From the NCBI RefSeq assembly GCF_014205845.1, contig NZ_JACHCR010000030.1, positions 19,600 through 83,599 on the forward strand: DNA of 64,000 nt, written 5' to 3'. Origin of the DNA: Mucilaginibacter cryoferens (GTDB lineage: Bacteria > Bacteroidota > Bacteroidia > Sphingobacteriales > Sphingobacteriaceae). This document shows positions 27,562 to 35,297 of this stretch, in pieces. Every line of letters begins with the position of its first letter. Positions within the stretch are counted from its first letter, which is position 1. Position numbers and translations under genes: made by a program. The notes beneath the pieces are model-generated. The model was not told the DNA's origin. It saw nothing but the letters and a program-made list of their open reading frames with translations, and made no database searches.

Positions 27562-28503
27562 ATGAAACGCAGAAACTTTGTGCAAGGCTCTATGCTTGCA
27601 GGCGCATCATTATTAACTACAGGTGTTTTAAATGCAGCTACGCTTGTGGGTTGTGCCGATCCGGCCGGCGTAGCTATAGCTGCTGTTGATAAACCCTTTA
27701 ACCTTAACTATGGCGTTCACGACGGCATGTTTAAAAACCATGCCGGTGATGATTTTATTGAGCAGATAAAATTTGCTTATGATAGAGGTTTCCGCTCCAT
27801 AGAAGATAATGGCATGAGCGGCCGCACCGAAGATCAACAGAAAAAAATTGGCGATACCCTGGCCAAACTGGGCATGGCTATGGGCGTATTCGTTCAGCCA
27901 GGTTTAGGGAATGATAGCAACATGCTGGCATCTGGCAAGGCAGACCAGGTTGAAAAATTTATAACCTCTTGCAAACAGGCTGTAGAAATTGCCAAGCGTA
28001 TTAACAGTAAACTGGTAACCGTTGTCCCCGGCGATTTTGTGCGTAACCTGCCCATTGGTGTACAAACGGGCCATGTTATAGAAGCCATTAAAAAAGGCAC
28101 TGCCATACTGGAACCACACGGCGTTATTATGGTACTGGAGCCACTGAGCGACAGCCCAGACCTGTTCTTGCGTACGCCCGACCAGGCTTATGCCATTTGT
28201 AAGGCCGTTGGCAGCCCCTCATGTAAAATATTGTATGATATGTACCACGTACAACGTAACCAGGGCAACATAATACCTACCCTAGATTTAGTTTACGACG
28301 AGATAGGCTATTACCAAATTGGCGACAACCCCGGCCGCAAAGAGCCGGGCACCGGCGAGGTTAACTATAAAAATATATTTAAACACATTTACAACAAAGG
28401 CTACCGGGGCGTTTTAGGCATGGAACATGGCACGGCAGGCCAGGGCAAAGAGGGCGAACTGGCTTTAATAAAAGCTTACAGAGAGGCAGATAGTTTTATG
28501 TAA
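27562..28503 (+). CDS. TIM-barrel sugar isomerase/epimerase (hydroxypyruvate isomerase-like)
   Basis: A 313-residue protein of the xylose-isomerase-like TIM-barrel family. It begins with a Tat-type signal (MKRRNFVQGS followed by a hydrophobic stretch), so it is probably exported folded. Metal-site motifs are in order: VLEPLS, ILYDMYHVQ, GDNPGRKEPG and MEHG, matching the hydroxypyruvate isomerase branch. The substrate is uncertain: hydroxypyruvate, a ketose or a phosphorylated sugar. It stands alone, convergent with the following membrane gene. Confidence 0.85.
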   Translation: MKRRNFVQGSMLAGASLLTTGVLNAATLVGCADPAGVAIAAVDKPFNLNYGVHDGMFKNHAGDDFIEQIKFAYDRGFRSIEDNGMSGRTEDQQKKIGDTLAKLGMAMGVFVQPGLGNDSNMLASGKADQVEKFITSCKQAVEIAKRINSKLVTVVPGDFVRNLPIGVQTGHVIEAIKKGTAILEPHGVIMVLEPLSDSPDLFLRTPDQAYAICKAVGSPSCKILYDMYHVQRNQGNIIPTLDLVYDEIGYYQIGDNPGRKEPGTGEVNYKNIFKHIYNKGYRGVLGMEHGTAGQGKEGELALIKAYREADSFM

Positions 28504-28573
28504 GGGTTGGTCTCGCACAAAGATACTCAGGAGCAAAAAGCGAAATATCATTTGCAATAAGCGGGGATGCAGA

Positions 28574-28621
28574 GTAGCTCTTATCTCAATTAAACACTTG
28601 TTTAATTGAGATAAGAGCTAC
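28574..28621. terminator. Long perfect hairpin between convergent genes
   Basis: 22-bp perfect arms (28574-28595 and 28600-28621) with a 4-base loop (ACTT). Either strand would form it. No T tract follows on either side, so it may act as a processing site, a transcript barrier or a remnant of a mobile element rather than a classical terminator. Confidence 0.7.
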
Positions 28622-28675
28622 CTTGAAAAATTTTTAAATCTTGCACATCAGTTATTTTATCAGAAAAAAACCACA

Positions 28676-29596
28676 TTAAGTAGCAAACCTGGCTCTCATC
28701 TCCTTCCCTATCCCCATAAAGCTACGATGATTAAGCGGAAACTCCAATATTACATGGGCCAAACTAAGTATATACAACCAGCGTATTGCCAGCTGATAAT
28801 TATAAAAGTAAAGCCCTACCGAGGCGATCCACAAAATGCCAATTATAACTGACCGGGTAACGGTAATATGGTGCCAGTTGATCACCCTTGTTTTGGCAAA
28901 CCAATTTATATAATGATAGGTATATGCAAACGAAATAAACCTGGACAGCATAATGCTGGCTTTATTATTATAAATATCAATTGCCTTGCTGCGTAAGGTT
29001 GTGGTATTAATATTTGCAAAATGTTTGTAATTATGTATAGCCCATTGAGTAGGCGTACTATGCATATTGGTGAACAACACACACAACATTACCGGGCAAA
29101 TTAAAAAAGTAAAAAATGCAAGGTAGCCCGAGAAGGTCTTGTTCTTTAATGCGCCCAACAGTAAAAACGAGCCGGTGAAAACATAAACGTGAATAAGCGT
29201 AGGCAAATACAGACCAAAAATTGTGCGCAGTATATTATTGGTAAGTAAAAAATAACCCAGGGCAACAATCGTTACAAATGCTATTATCCGCATTATAGTA
29301 TCGGGGATTACCAAAAGGATGAATGACAAACCAAAGGCATAATAAATGGCATGTGAATAAGGCAGTTTAAGCAAAATTGAAACAAGCACTACTGCACCAA
29401 TAACAAAAACATCATACTTTTTAAGGGTAAAGTATTGCTTGCCGTTTAGCCAGGATATTTCTGTAAAGTAATGAAGCGGCCCAAGAATAGCATAGGATAT
29501 CAAGACCAATTCAAACGGAATAATTATAGCCAGGCAAGCGGCAACAAGCATACCAAGTATATTGTAATAATTTATCCGGGTTAAATTAACATCCAT
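28676..29596 (-). CDS. Unknown polytopic membrane protein, 306 aa
   Basis: About eight membrane helices. Conserved-looking polar residues lie within or next to helices: GPLHYFTE, YTYHYINWFAKTR, NWHHITVTR and AHVILEFPLNH. The regular spacing of His residues near the membrane suggests a metal- or heme-binding membrane enzyme; Brp/Blh-type oxygenases are one loose comparison. I do not recognise the family. It lies between the TIM-barrel and M28 peptidase genes, on the opposite strand to both. Confidence 0.75.
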   Translation of the reverse strand: MDVNLTRINYYNILGMLVAACLAIIIPFELVLISYAILGPLHYFTEISWLNGKQYFTLKKYDVFVIGAVVLVSILLKLPYSHAIYYAFGLSFILLVIPDTIMRIIAFVTIVALGYFLLTNNILRTIFGLYLPTLIHVYVFTGSFLLLGALKNKTFSGYLAFFTFLICPVMLCVLFTNMHSTPTQWAIHNYKHFANINTTTLRSKAIDIYNNKASIMLSRFISFAYTYHYINWFAKTRVINWHHITVTRSVIIGILWIASVGLYFYNYQLAIRWLYILSLAHVILEFPLNHRSFMGIGKEMRARFAT

Positions 29597-29721
29597 TGTT
29601 GTTTATTCATCAGCCATCGGTATTGGCATAGCGCTTTAATGTTTTATAATGGCCAATTTAACGTAATCGATACAATTAGCAGCCGCCCACAAAAATTAAA
29701 CAAATTATATAATTTTAGACA

Positions 29722-30876
29722 ATGAAACTCAAATTTACCCTGCTGCTCCTTTTTGTATCCGGTACCACTTTTGCGCAAGATAGCCTGTTTGCCCGTAAAC
29801 TGGTTGATACCCTTACCTCACCCTACTTTTGGGGGCGTGGTTATACGCACGATGGTGTGCACAAAGCGGCGGCCTTTATATCGGCGCAATTTAAAAGCTA
29901 TGGCGTAAAACCCATGGCCGGTAAAAACTACCTACAGGAGTTTAGTTATCCAGTAAATATTTTTCCGGGTAAAATGGATGTTACTATTAATGGCATCAAA
30001 CTTATTCCGGGTAAAGAGTTTATTGTTAGTCCGGATAGCCGGGGTGTAACAGGTGCCGGCAAGCTGCAACAAACCGATAGCACCCACTACGTTGACCAGC
30101 AAAACCGCGTTGTTGTTTCCCTGGAGGATAAGCTCACCTGGTCTGTTGAAGGTAAAGCGCTTGATTATACAGTGATACAGGTTGATAAAAAAGCGTTAAA
30201 GCAAGCCCCTGTTTCTCTCACAGCAGCAATAGAAAACCAAATTATACCCGATTTTAAAACGGCTAACATTTGCGGGGTGGTTAAAGGAACCCTTAAGCCC
30301 GATTCTGTTATCGTGATAACTGCACACTACGATCATTTGGGCGGCATGGGTGCCGATACTTATTTCCCGGGTGCCAATGATAATGCCAGCGGGCTTACCC
30401 AAATGCTGAGTCTGGCTAAATATTACGCCGCCAATCCGCAACCGTACACAATGGCATTTATCGCTTTCTCCGGCGAGGAGGCTGGGTTGCTGGGGTCCAA
30501 ATACTTTACCGAAAACCCGCTGATTGCGTTGAAAAACATCCGCTTCCTCATCAACCTCGATCTGAATGGTACCGGCGTAGAAGGAATAACCGTGGTTAAT
30601 GCTACCGTTTATCCTAAAGAATTTGCCGCCATGCAACAGATCAACGATGAAGGCCACTATTTTGTTAAAGTTGCCAAACGCGGTAAAGCTGCCAACAGCG
30701 ATCACTATTTATTTACCGAAAAGGGGGTGCCCGCGTTTTTTATTTATACCATGGGTGGCATAAAAGCCTATCATGATGTATTTGATATCAGTGCAACTCT
30801 ACCGTTAAATAAATATAAAGACCTGTTTAGGTTTCTTGTAAAATTCAACAGTTCGCTAATGCAAAATACCAAGTAG
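29722..30876 (+). CDS. M28 family zinc aminopeptidase, secreted
   Basis: A 384-residue exopeptidase with a signal peptide (1-18, ending TFA). The two-zinc site is complete: H202 and D220 (GANDNASG), E252/E253 (SGEEAGL), D280 (NLDLNGT) and H351 (AYHDVFD). A PA-like insertion precedes the catalytic domain. It probably removes N-terminal amino acids from peptides in the periplasm or outside. The next gene starts 11 bp later. Confidence 0.92.
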   Translation: MKLKFTLLLLFVSGTTFAQDSLFARKLVDTLTSPYFWGRGYTHDGVHKAAAFISAQFKSYGVKPMAGKNYLQEFSYPVNIFPGKMDVTINGIKLIPGKEFIVSPDSRGVTGAGKLQQTDSTHYVDQQNRVVVSLEDKLTWSVEGKALDYTVIQVDKKALKQAPVSLTAAIENQIIPDFKTANICGVVKGTLKPDSVIVITAHYDHLGGMGADTYFPGANDNASGLTQMLSLAKYYAANPQPYTMAFIAFSGEEAGLLGSKYFTENPLIALKNIRFLINLDLNGTGVEGITVVNATVYPKEFAAMQQINDEGHYFVKVAKRGKAANSDHYLFTEKGVPAFFIYTMGGIKAYHDVFDISATLPLNKYKDLFRFLVKFNSSLMQNTK

Positions 30877-30886
30877 TAATTTACCC

Positions 30887-31438
30887 ATGCTCAACCCCAA
30901 TTTTACTCCTTTTCCTGTTTTAACTACCGGGCATTTGATACTCAGGCGATTTATCGATACCGATGCCTCCGATCTTTTTGAACTGCGCAGCAACCCAGAT
31001 ATTATGCGGTATATAAACCGGCCGCTGGCCAAAACCCCTGCTGATGCAAGCGCTTTAATAAGCGTAATTGACGACCTGCTGGCCAGCAATAATGGCATCA
31101 CCTGGTGCATTTCGCTTAAAAATCAGCCTAAATTTATAGGCAGCGTAGGTTTTTGGCGTATTGAAAAAGAAAATCACCGGGCCGAGATTGGCTACCTGCT
31201 TAACCCGACGCATCAGGGCAAGGGCATTATGCAGGAAGCCGTGCGGGCCGTTATTGATTTTGGATTTGATGTATTAAAACTACATTCGATACAGGCCAAT
31301 GTTAGCCCCCAAAACACACCCTCAATTAGCTTATTGGAACGTAATAATTTTGTAATGGAGGGCCATTTTAAGGAAGATCATCTCCATAACGGGCGCTTTG
31401 AAGATACGTTAATTTACGCCTTATTAACAAAAAAGTAA
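30887..31438 (+). CDS. GNAT acetyltransferase, RimJ/RimL type
   Basis: A 183-residue member of the ribosomal-protein-acetyltransferase-like GNATs: opening TTGHLILRRFIDTDASDLFEL, GYLLNPTHQGKGIMQEAV acetyl-CoA loop, and QANVSPQNTPSISLLERNNF. It acetylates an N-terminal or small-molecule amine. It follows the M28 peptidase by 10 bases, so the two are likely co-transcribed. Confidence 0.9.
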   Translation: MLNPNFTPFPVLTTGHLILRRFIDTDASDLFELRSNPDIMRYINRPLAKTPADASALISVIDDLLASNNGITWCISLKNQPKFIGSVGFWRIEKENHRAEIGYLLNPTHQGKGIMQEAVRAVIDFGFDVLKLHSIQANVSPQNTPSISLLERNNFVMEGHFKEDHLHNGRFEDTLIYALLTKK

Positions 31439-31579
31439 TTGTGTTAACAAATTATTTATGCGAAATATTTTGAATTAAAAAATTTTAATGCATGTTTACA
31501 CCTCGAAACCAATTATAGCTAAAGCTGAAACAATTCAGTATTAATGGGGTTAAACTAAAAACAAAAAAAGAAACTTATC

Positions 31580-31798
31580 ATGGCAACAGAAAAAGCAAGC
31601 GGTATTACCGCCTATTCAGTGAAAACTAAAACTAAGAATGTACCAATGGTTGATCCTGTGATTGACATTAAATCTGGACGGTACATTGCTACCGGTACAG
31701 ATGGTGCAGGAAACAAAATGGCCGCTATTATGGGCAAAGCCACTGCCGAAGGCCATATTGCCGATGGCAATGCTAAAAAAGGCACTGGCTGGGCTTAA
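31580..31798 (+). CDS. Small hypothetical protein, 72 aa
   Basis: A 72-residue protein with a polar, glycine-rich C-terminus (ATGTDGAGNKMAAIMGKATAEG) and no membrane segment. It is preceded by an A-rich tract and followed by a strong terminator, which argues that it is a real single-gene unit. It contains about ten Lys, Thr and Ala but no recognisable motif. Confidence 0.65.
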   Translation: MATEKASGITAYSVKTKTKNVPMVDPVIDIKSGRYIATGTDGAGNKMAAIMGKATAEGHIADGNAKKGTGWA

Positions 31799-32113
31799 TA
31801 TTTATTACCCGCAAAAGCCCTGGTTAAGCCCTGCTTAAACCAGGGCTTTTGCATTTATACCAATTTTTATTTACCTAAAACCCTCCCTTATAGCGTTTTC
31901 AACCAGCCATTGATAGTTAAGTTGGTATATTGATCTAAAAAAACACGTCACTCTTCCACCTTATTTATTTTAATCTTAGCGACAATAATTTCAGTCGGTA
32001 GTGAGCCGGGCGTAAGTAGTTTTACGCAACTTAAAATGGGTTAAAACACCTATTTCAACACTTTTATTTTTGCTTTAATTTTGTCGCACCCTATTAATTA
32101 AGGCATTTTAGCT
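31799..32113. other. Gene-free gap with terminator
   Basis: Only the terminator at 31811-31852 is recognisable. The remainder is A/T-rich, presumably with the promoter for the DUF3892 gene. Confidence 0.6.
31811..31852. terminator. Bidirectional hairpin terminator
   Basis: Stem GCAAAAGCCCTGGTT / AACCAGGGCTTTTGC (15 bp perfect), further extended by AAG/CTT with a bulge, A-rich and T-rich flanks. Confidence 0.85.
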
Positions 32114-32407
32114 ATGGCTGTACGTATATTATCTATTAAAACTGATGTTGCGCCACACAACAACCCCTATGTGGCTATCGATTCGTTAGAGTGGGTTAAT
32201 GAACATATTAACGTTAAAGGAATAACCGAACGCACCAAACTTTACGATTGGATAAAGAATGAATCAGGCGAGGCCTACATTATAGATGCAAAAGGCAATA
32301 AAACCCGTTTGATCCCTGCCCTTTGCCCCGAAGGAAATAAATATGTAAAAACAGTTAGAAACGAATCTGAAAAAGACATTTTGCTCGACCTACCAGAGTG
32401 CGCCTGA
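32114..32407 (+). CDS. DUF3892 domain protein
   Basis: A 97-residue protein matching the DUF3892 pattern: an N-terminal VRILSIKTD strand, a WIKNESGEAYIIDAKGNKTRL middle, and the typical KYVKT...LLDLPEC ending. The family is small, cytosolic and of unknown role, often found singly. It is convergent with the CYTH gene downstream; the two stop codons are nearly adjacent. Confidence 0.75.
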   Translation: MAVRILSIKTDVAPHNNPYVAIDSLEWVNEHINVKGITERTKLYDWIKNESGEAYIIDAKGNKTRLIPALCPEGNKYVKTVRNESEKDILLDLPECA

Positions 32408-32415
32408 TTTTTACC

Positions 32416-32883
32416 TCACCATTTACTAAACGGCGTTGCCGCCAGTTTAGAGTTGTAATATTTTTCATCGCCGGTTACTTCGGTAGTAACCCATGGTGGC
32501 AGTATAAACTTTTCGTCTTCGCTGTCCAGTTCAATTTCTGCAACCAACAAACCTTTGTTATCACCTAAAAACTCGTCAACCTCCCATACCTTGCCCGCTA
32601 TTTCTATACAATAACGGCGCTTTACCAATTCAGAAACTGCAAAATTATCCAGTAACTCCTCCCCCTCAATGGCTGGTATCTTATATTCATACTCCAGGCG
32701 GCTTAGTCCATTTGTGCTACCCTTTATGGTAATAAAACCTTCTTCAGGCGTAACACGCACCCTTATGGTTTTATCGGCATCGCTCAAAATATATCCCTGC
32801 CTAAAGTAGGTACCTATAGGCTTGGGCGTTTGGCGCCATTGCTCGCTATCAACCAAAAATTTACGTTCTATCTCAACTCCCAT
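32416..32883 (-). CDS. CYTH domain phosphatase/cyclase-like protein
   Basis: A 155-residue CYTH-superfamily protein: the EIERKFLV opening is the diagnostic ExExK motif of adenylate-cyclase IV/thiamine-triphosphatase/inorganic triphosphatase folds, followed by the RVRVTPEEGFITIKG and EYEYKIP strands and the KRRYC, WEVDEFLGD and AEIELDSEDE motifs. It likely cleaves an inorganic or organic triphosphate in the cytosol. The longer frame (from 32943) has no support; MGVEIERKFL at 32883 is the normal start. Confidence 0.9.
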   Translation of the reverse strand: MGVEIERKFLVDSEQWRQTPKPIGTYFRQGYILSDADKTIRVRVTPEEGFITIKGSTNGLSRLEYEYKIPAIEGEELLDNFAVSELVKRRYCIEIAGKVWEVDEFLGDNKGLLVAEIELDSEDEKFILPPWVTTEVTGDEKYYNSKLAATPFSKW

Positions 32884-32997
32884 ATGTTTTTTATTTAACC
32901 TGATAACAGCGGTTAGTTTTAATTGCAGCACAACCCTGGGCAAATATTAGTTTATTAAAGTCGATAACCTATATTTAAAGAAATAATATTCTGCCTT

Positions 32998-33945
32998 ATG
33001 ACGCCTAAAACCAATTTACCTTTCCTGCCACTATTTGCCGTTATTTTATGCGTTACGCAAGCCTGTAAAGAAAACCCCAAAATAGTTAAGCACCGGGGTG
33101 AGCGCGACCTAATATCATTTAAAACTGTACAAGGCATTGGATATTCCGAAATTTCGCGCCGCACTGCTACCGGGCTCTCCTTTAATGAATATGGCTACCA
33201 CCTTGAACCACAATGGCAAATAAACTTTGTGTCTAATGATTCGGCAAGTATATATAGCCCAACCAAAGGCCAGTTTATAAACTTTCCACTAACGCGCGGA
33301 TACGATTCTATTTTTAACACCGCCCGCGTGTGGTTTAAAGTAAAAATTATGAATAAAGACAGCCTTAAGCTGGAATTGATCGACTCATACGGCGACACGG
33401 TAGATACCCGTGGTGCTAAAATTTACATGCTTTTTTATGCCGACAACTACATCAAAAACACACTACACACCAACACTACCGTACTAAAAAGAGCAAGTGC
33501 CAGAGATTCGTTGTTTATAAGAGCCTTATCCGATGCATCAAATAAAGATTATACACAGGCGTTTGCAGCCACGCAGCCTGTTACTTTAACAAGTAATAAC
33601 CCTAAGGTTAGGGTAAAAAAATGGACTGTCGAAGGTGATATTTTGAATCATTTTGATACTTCTGATGAGTATATGAACCCTACATTTGATATCGTTATAA
33701 ACAAAGCCCATGCCGATTTTTATTATTCGTTCAGCATTATTATTGATTCAAAAGGCGCAATACATTATGGCAAGCCTTTGATACCTTTTTTGGGCGAAGG
33801 TCTCAGAAAAAATTACATTCAGCAATCTGAAGCTGTGATGGAAAGTTACCTTAAAAAATACCTCGCCGTAAAACCTGGGTCAACGCTCGGCATTATCCAC
33901 GCCAGCGAAATTAACCTGCACGTAGGCGGCAAGGTTGACAGATAA
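32998..33945 (+). CDS. Lipoprotein of unknown function, tandem paralog 1
   Basis: A 315-residue protein with a signal sequence and likely lipidated Cys23 (VTQAC). The mature part contains GLSFNEYGYHLEPQWQI and FINFPLTRGYDSIFN, and a C-terminal GSTLGIIHASEINLHVGG. The next gene encodes a protein with the same blocks in the same order. No catalytic motif is visible and I do not recognise the family. Confidence 0.75.
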   Translation: MTPKTNLPFLPLFAVILCVTQACKENPKIVKHRGERDLISFKTVQGIGYSEISRRTATGLSFNEYGYHLEPQWQINFVSNDSASIYSPTKGQFINFPLTRGYDSIFNTARVWFKVKIMNKDSLKLELIDSYGDTVDTRGAKIYMLFYADNYIKNTLHTNTTVLKRASARDSLFIRALSDASNKDYTQAFAATQPVTLTSNNPKVRVKKWTVEGDILNHFDTSDEYMNPTFDIVINKAHADFYYSFSIIIDSKGAIHYGKPLIPFLGEGLRKNYIQQSEAVMESYLKKYLAVKPGSTLGIIHASEINLHVGGKVDR

Positions 33946-34053
33946 TTTTAATTATTAATTGTTTAATGAAAAAATCGGCCCAAAACCATCCTTGTTCCAA
34001 AAGTCCTTCATCCAAAAATCTGTTTTTCCAAAAATTACATATCTTTAAGCCGT

Positions 34054-35013
34054 ATGCTATCTATCAATATAAAAACTATAAAACTGACCGGTTTTATACT
34101 ACTTACTATTGTTTCACTTGCGCAAACTGGCTGCGGTGGTGGTGCCGGCACCCAAAAAAAAGAACTGCTTGATTTTAAGCCCTACAACGGCATCAACTAT
34201 TCTGAAGTTAAACGCCGGCAAAAAAACGGACTATCATTTAACGAATATGGCTACCAGCTGGAACCGCAATGGAAAATGAAATTTGTTTCTGATGATTCGG
34301 TTAGCATATACAGTCCCACAAAAAAAGGGTTCATCAATTTTCCACTTACCCGAGGATACGATTCTATTTTTAATGCCGCCCGTTCATGGCTCAAGGTTCA
34401 AAAAATGACCAAAGACAGCCTTGTTTTAGAGATCATCAAACAAAAAGGCGATTCGCTGGATATTAAAGGAACAAAGGTTTTTATGCTTTTTTATGCTGAT
34501 GACTATGTAAAAAACGTTTTGCATACCGATACATCTATATTAAGGCATCCAAGCCGCCTGGATACCGCATTTATCCGCAGCCTATCGGCAAAAGCTAACC
34601 AGGATTATAAAAAGGCTTTTTCGGCCAGGCAGCCTGCCGAGCTGATCAGCAGAAGCATTCAGGTAAAGGTTAAACAACGCACCACCAAACCCGAAATCGA
34701 CAACAACTTTGATCCGTCTGACGATTACCTCGACCCTACCTATGATATTGTGATCAACAAAGCATACAAGGATTTTTACTACTCCTTCACCATGTATATT
34801 GACGACCACGGTCGAATGTATTATGGTAAGCCATTGATAGCTCTTAACGTAAGCGGGCCCGAATTTGAACAGGCGTATATTCGCATGTCGAGCGCTATTA
34901 TGGATAGTTATTTAAAACTATACCTTAATATTATACCAGGTTCAACATTGGGCATATTACACTCCAGTATGGTATCTGTGCATGTAGAGGGAAAAACCGC
35001 CCCGGCACAATAA
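34054..35013 (+). CDS. Lipoprotein of unknown function, tandem paralog 2
   Basis: A 319-residue paralog of the preceding gene: matching blocks GLSFNEYGYQLEPQWKMKF, FINFPLTRGYDSIFN, VFMLFYADDYVKN and GSTLGILHSS. The lipidated Cys is at 27 (QTGC) with a GGG linker. The gap of 108 bp between the two holds no gene, so the pair arose by tandem duplication and may be one operon. The coding strand ends inside a hairpin. Confidence 0.75.
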   Translation: MLSINIKTIKLTGFILLTIVSLAQTGCGGGAGTQKKELLDFKPYNGINYSEVKRRQKNGLSFNEYGYQLEPQWKMKFVSDDSVSIYSPTKKGFINFPLTRGYDSIFNAARSWLKVQKMTKDSLVLEIIKQKGDSLDIKGTKVFMLFYADDYVKNVLHTDTSILRHPSRLDTAFIRSLSAKANQDYKKAFSARQPAELISRSIQVKVKQRTTKPEIDNNFDPSDDYLDPTYDIVINKAYKDFYYSFTMYIDDHGRMYYGKPLIALNVSGPEFEQAYIRMSSAIMDSYLKLYLNIIPGSTLGILHSSMVSVHVEGKTAPAQ

Positions 35014-35024
35014 TTTGCCGGGGC
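34999..35024 (+). terminator. Hairpin with the stop codon in its loop
   Basis: Stem GCCCCGGCA / TGCCGGGGC (9 bp perfect). The 8-base loop (CAATAATT) holds the TAA stop of the preceding gene. No T tract follows. Confidence 0.6.
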
Positions 35025-35297
35025 AATTACGTTTAACTTATTTTACAGGGTGCATATTAAATTAGTACAAACAGTAACAATCATGTTATTATACGTGCGA
35101 TCCATCCAATTGGCTTTAACTTTCACGTTGATAATTTAAATGGGGAATTTTGCGTACCAGTTAAATAAAACAGGCATCGTAAAACACCCTATTAAACCAC
35201 GCCGGTTTGTAAAAAAATGTTAAATGATGTGTGTGCCCGGTAAGCAACAACCCTAAATGTTTATATTAGCCCCTGTTAGCCGCTTTATATTATATTA

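Noticed and set aside
30196..30705. 169-codon minus-strand frame in the M28 peptidase gene
   Set aside because: The catalytic residues of the M28 protein lie on the plus strand; this is a shadow.
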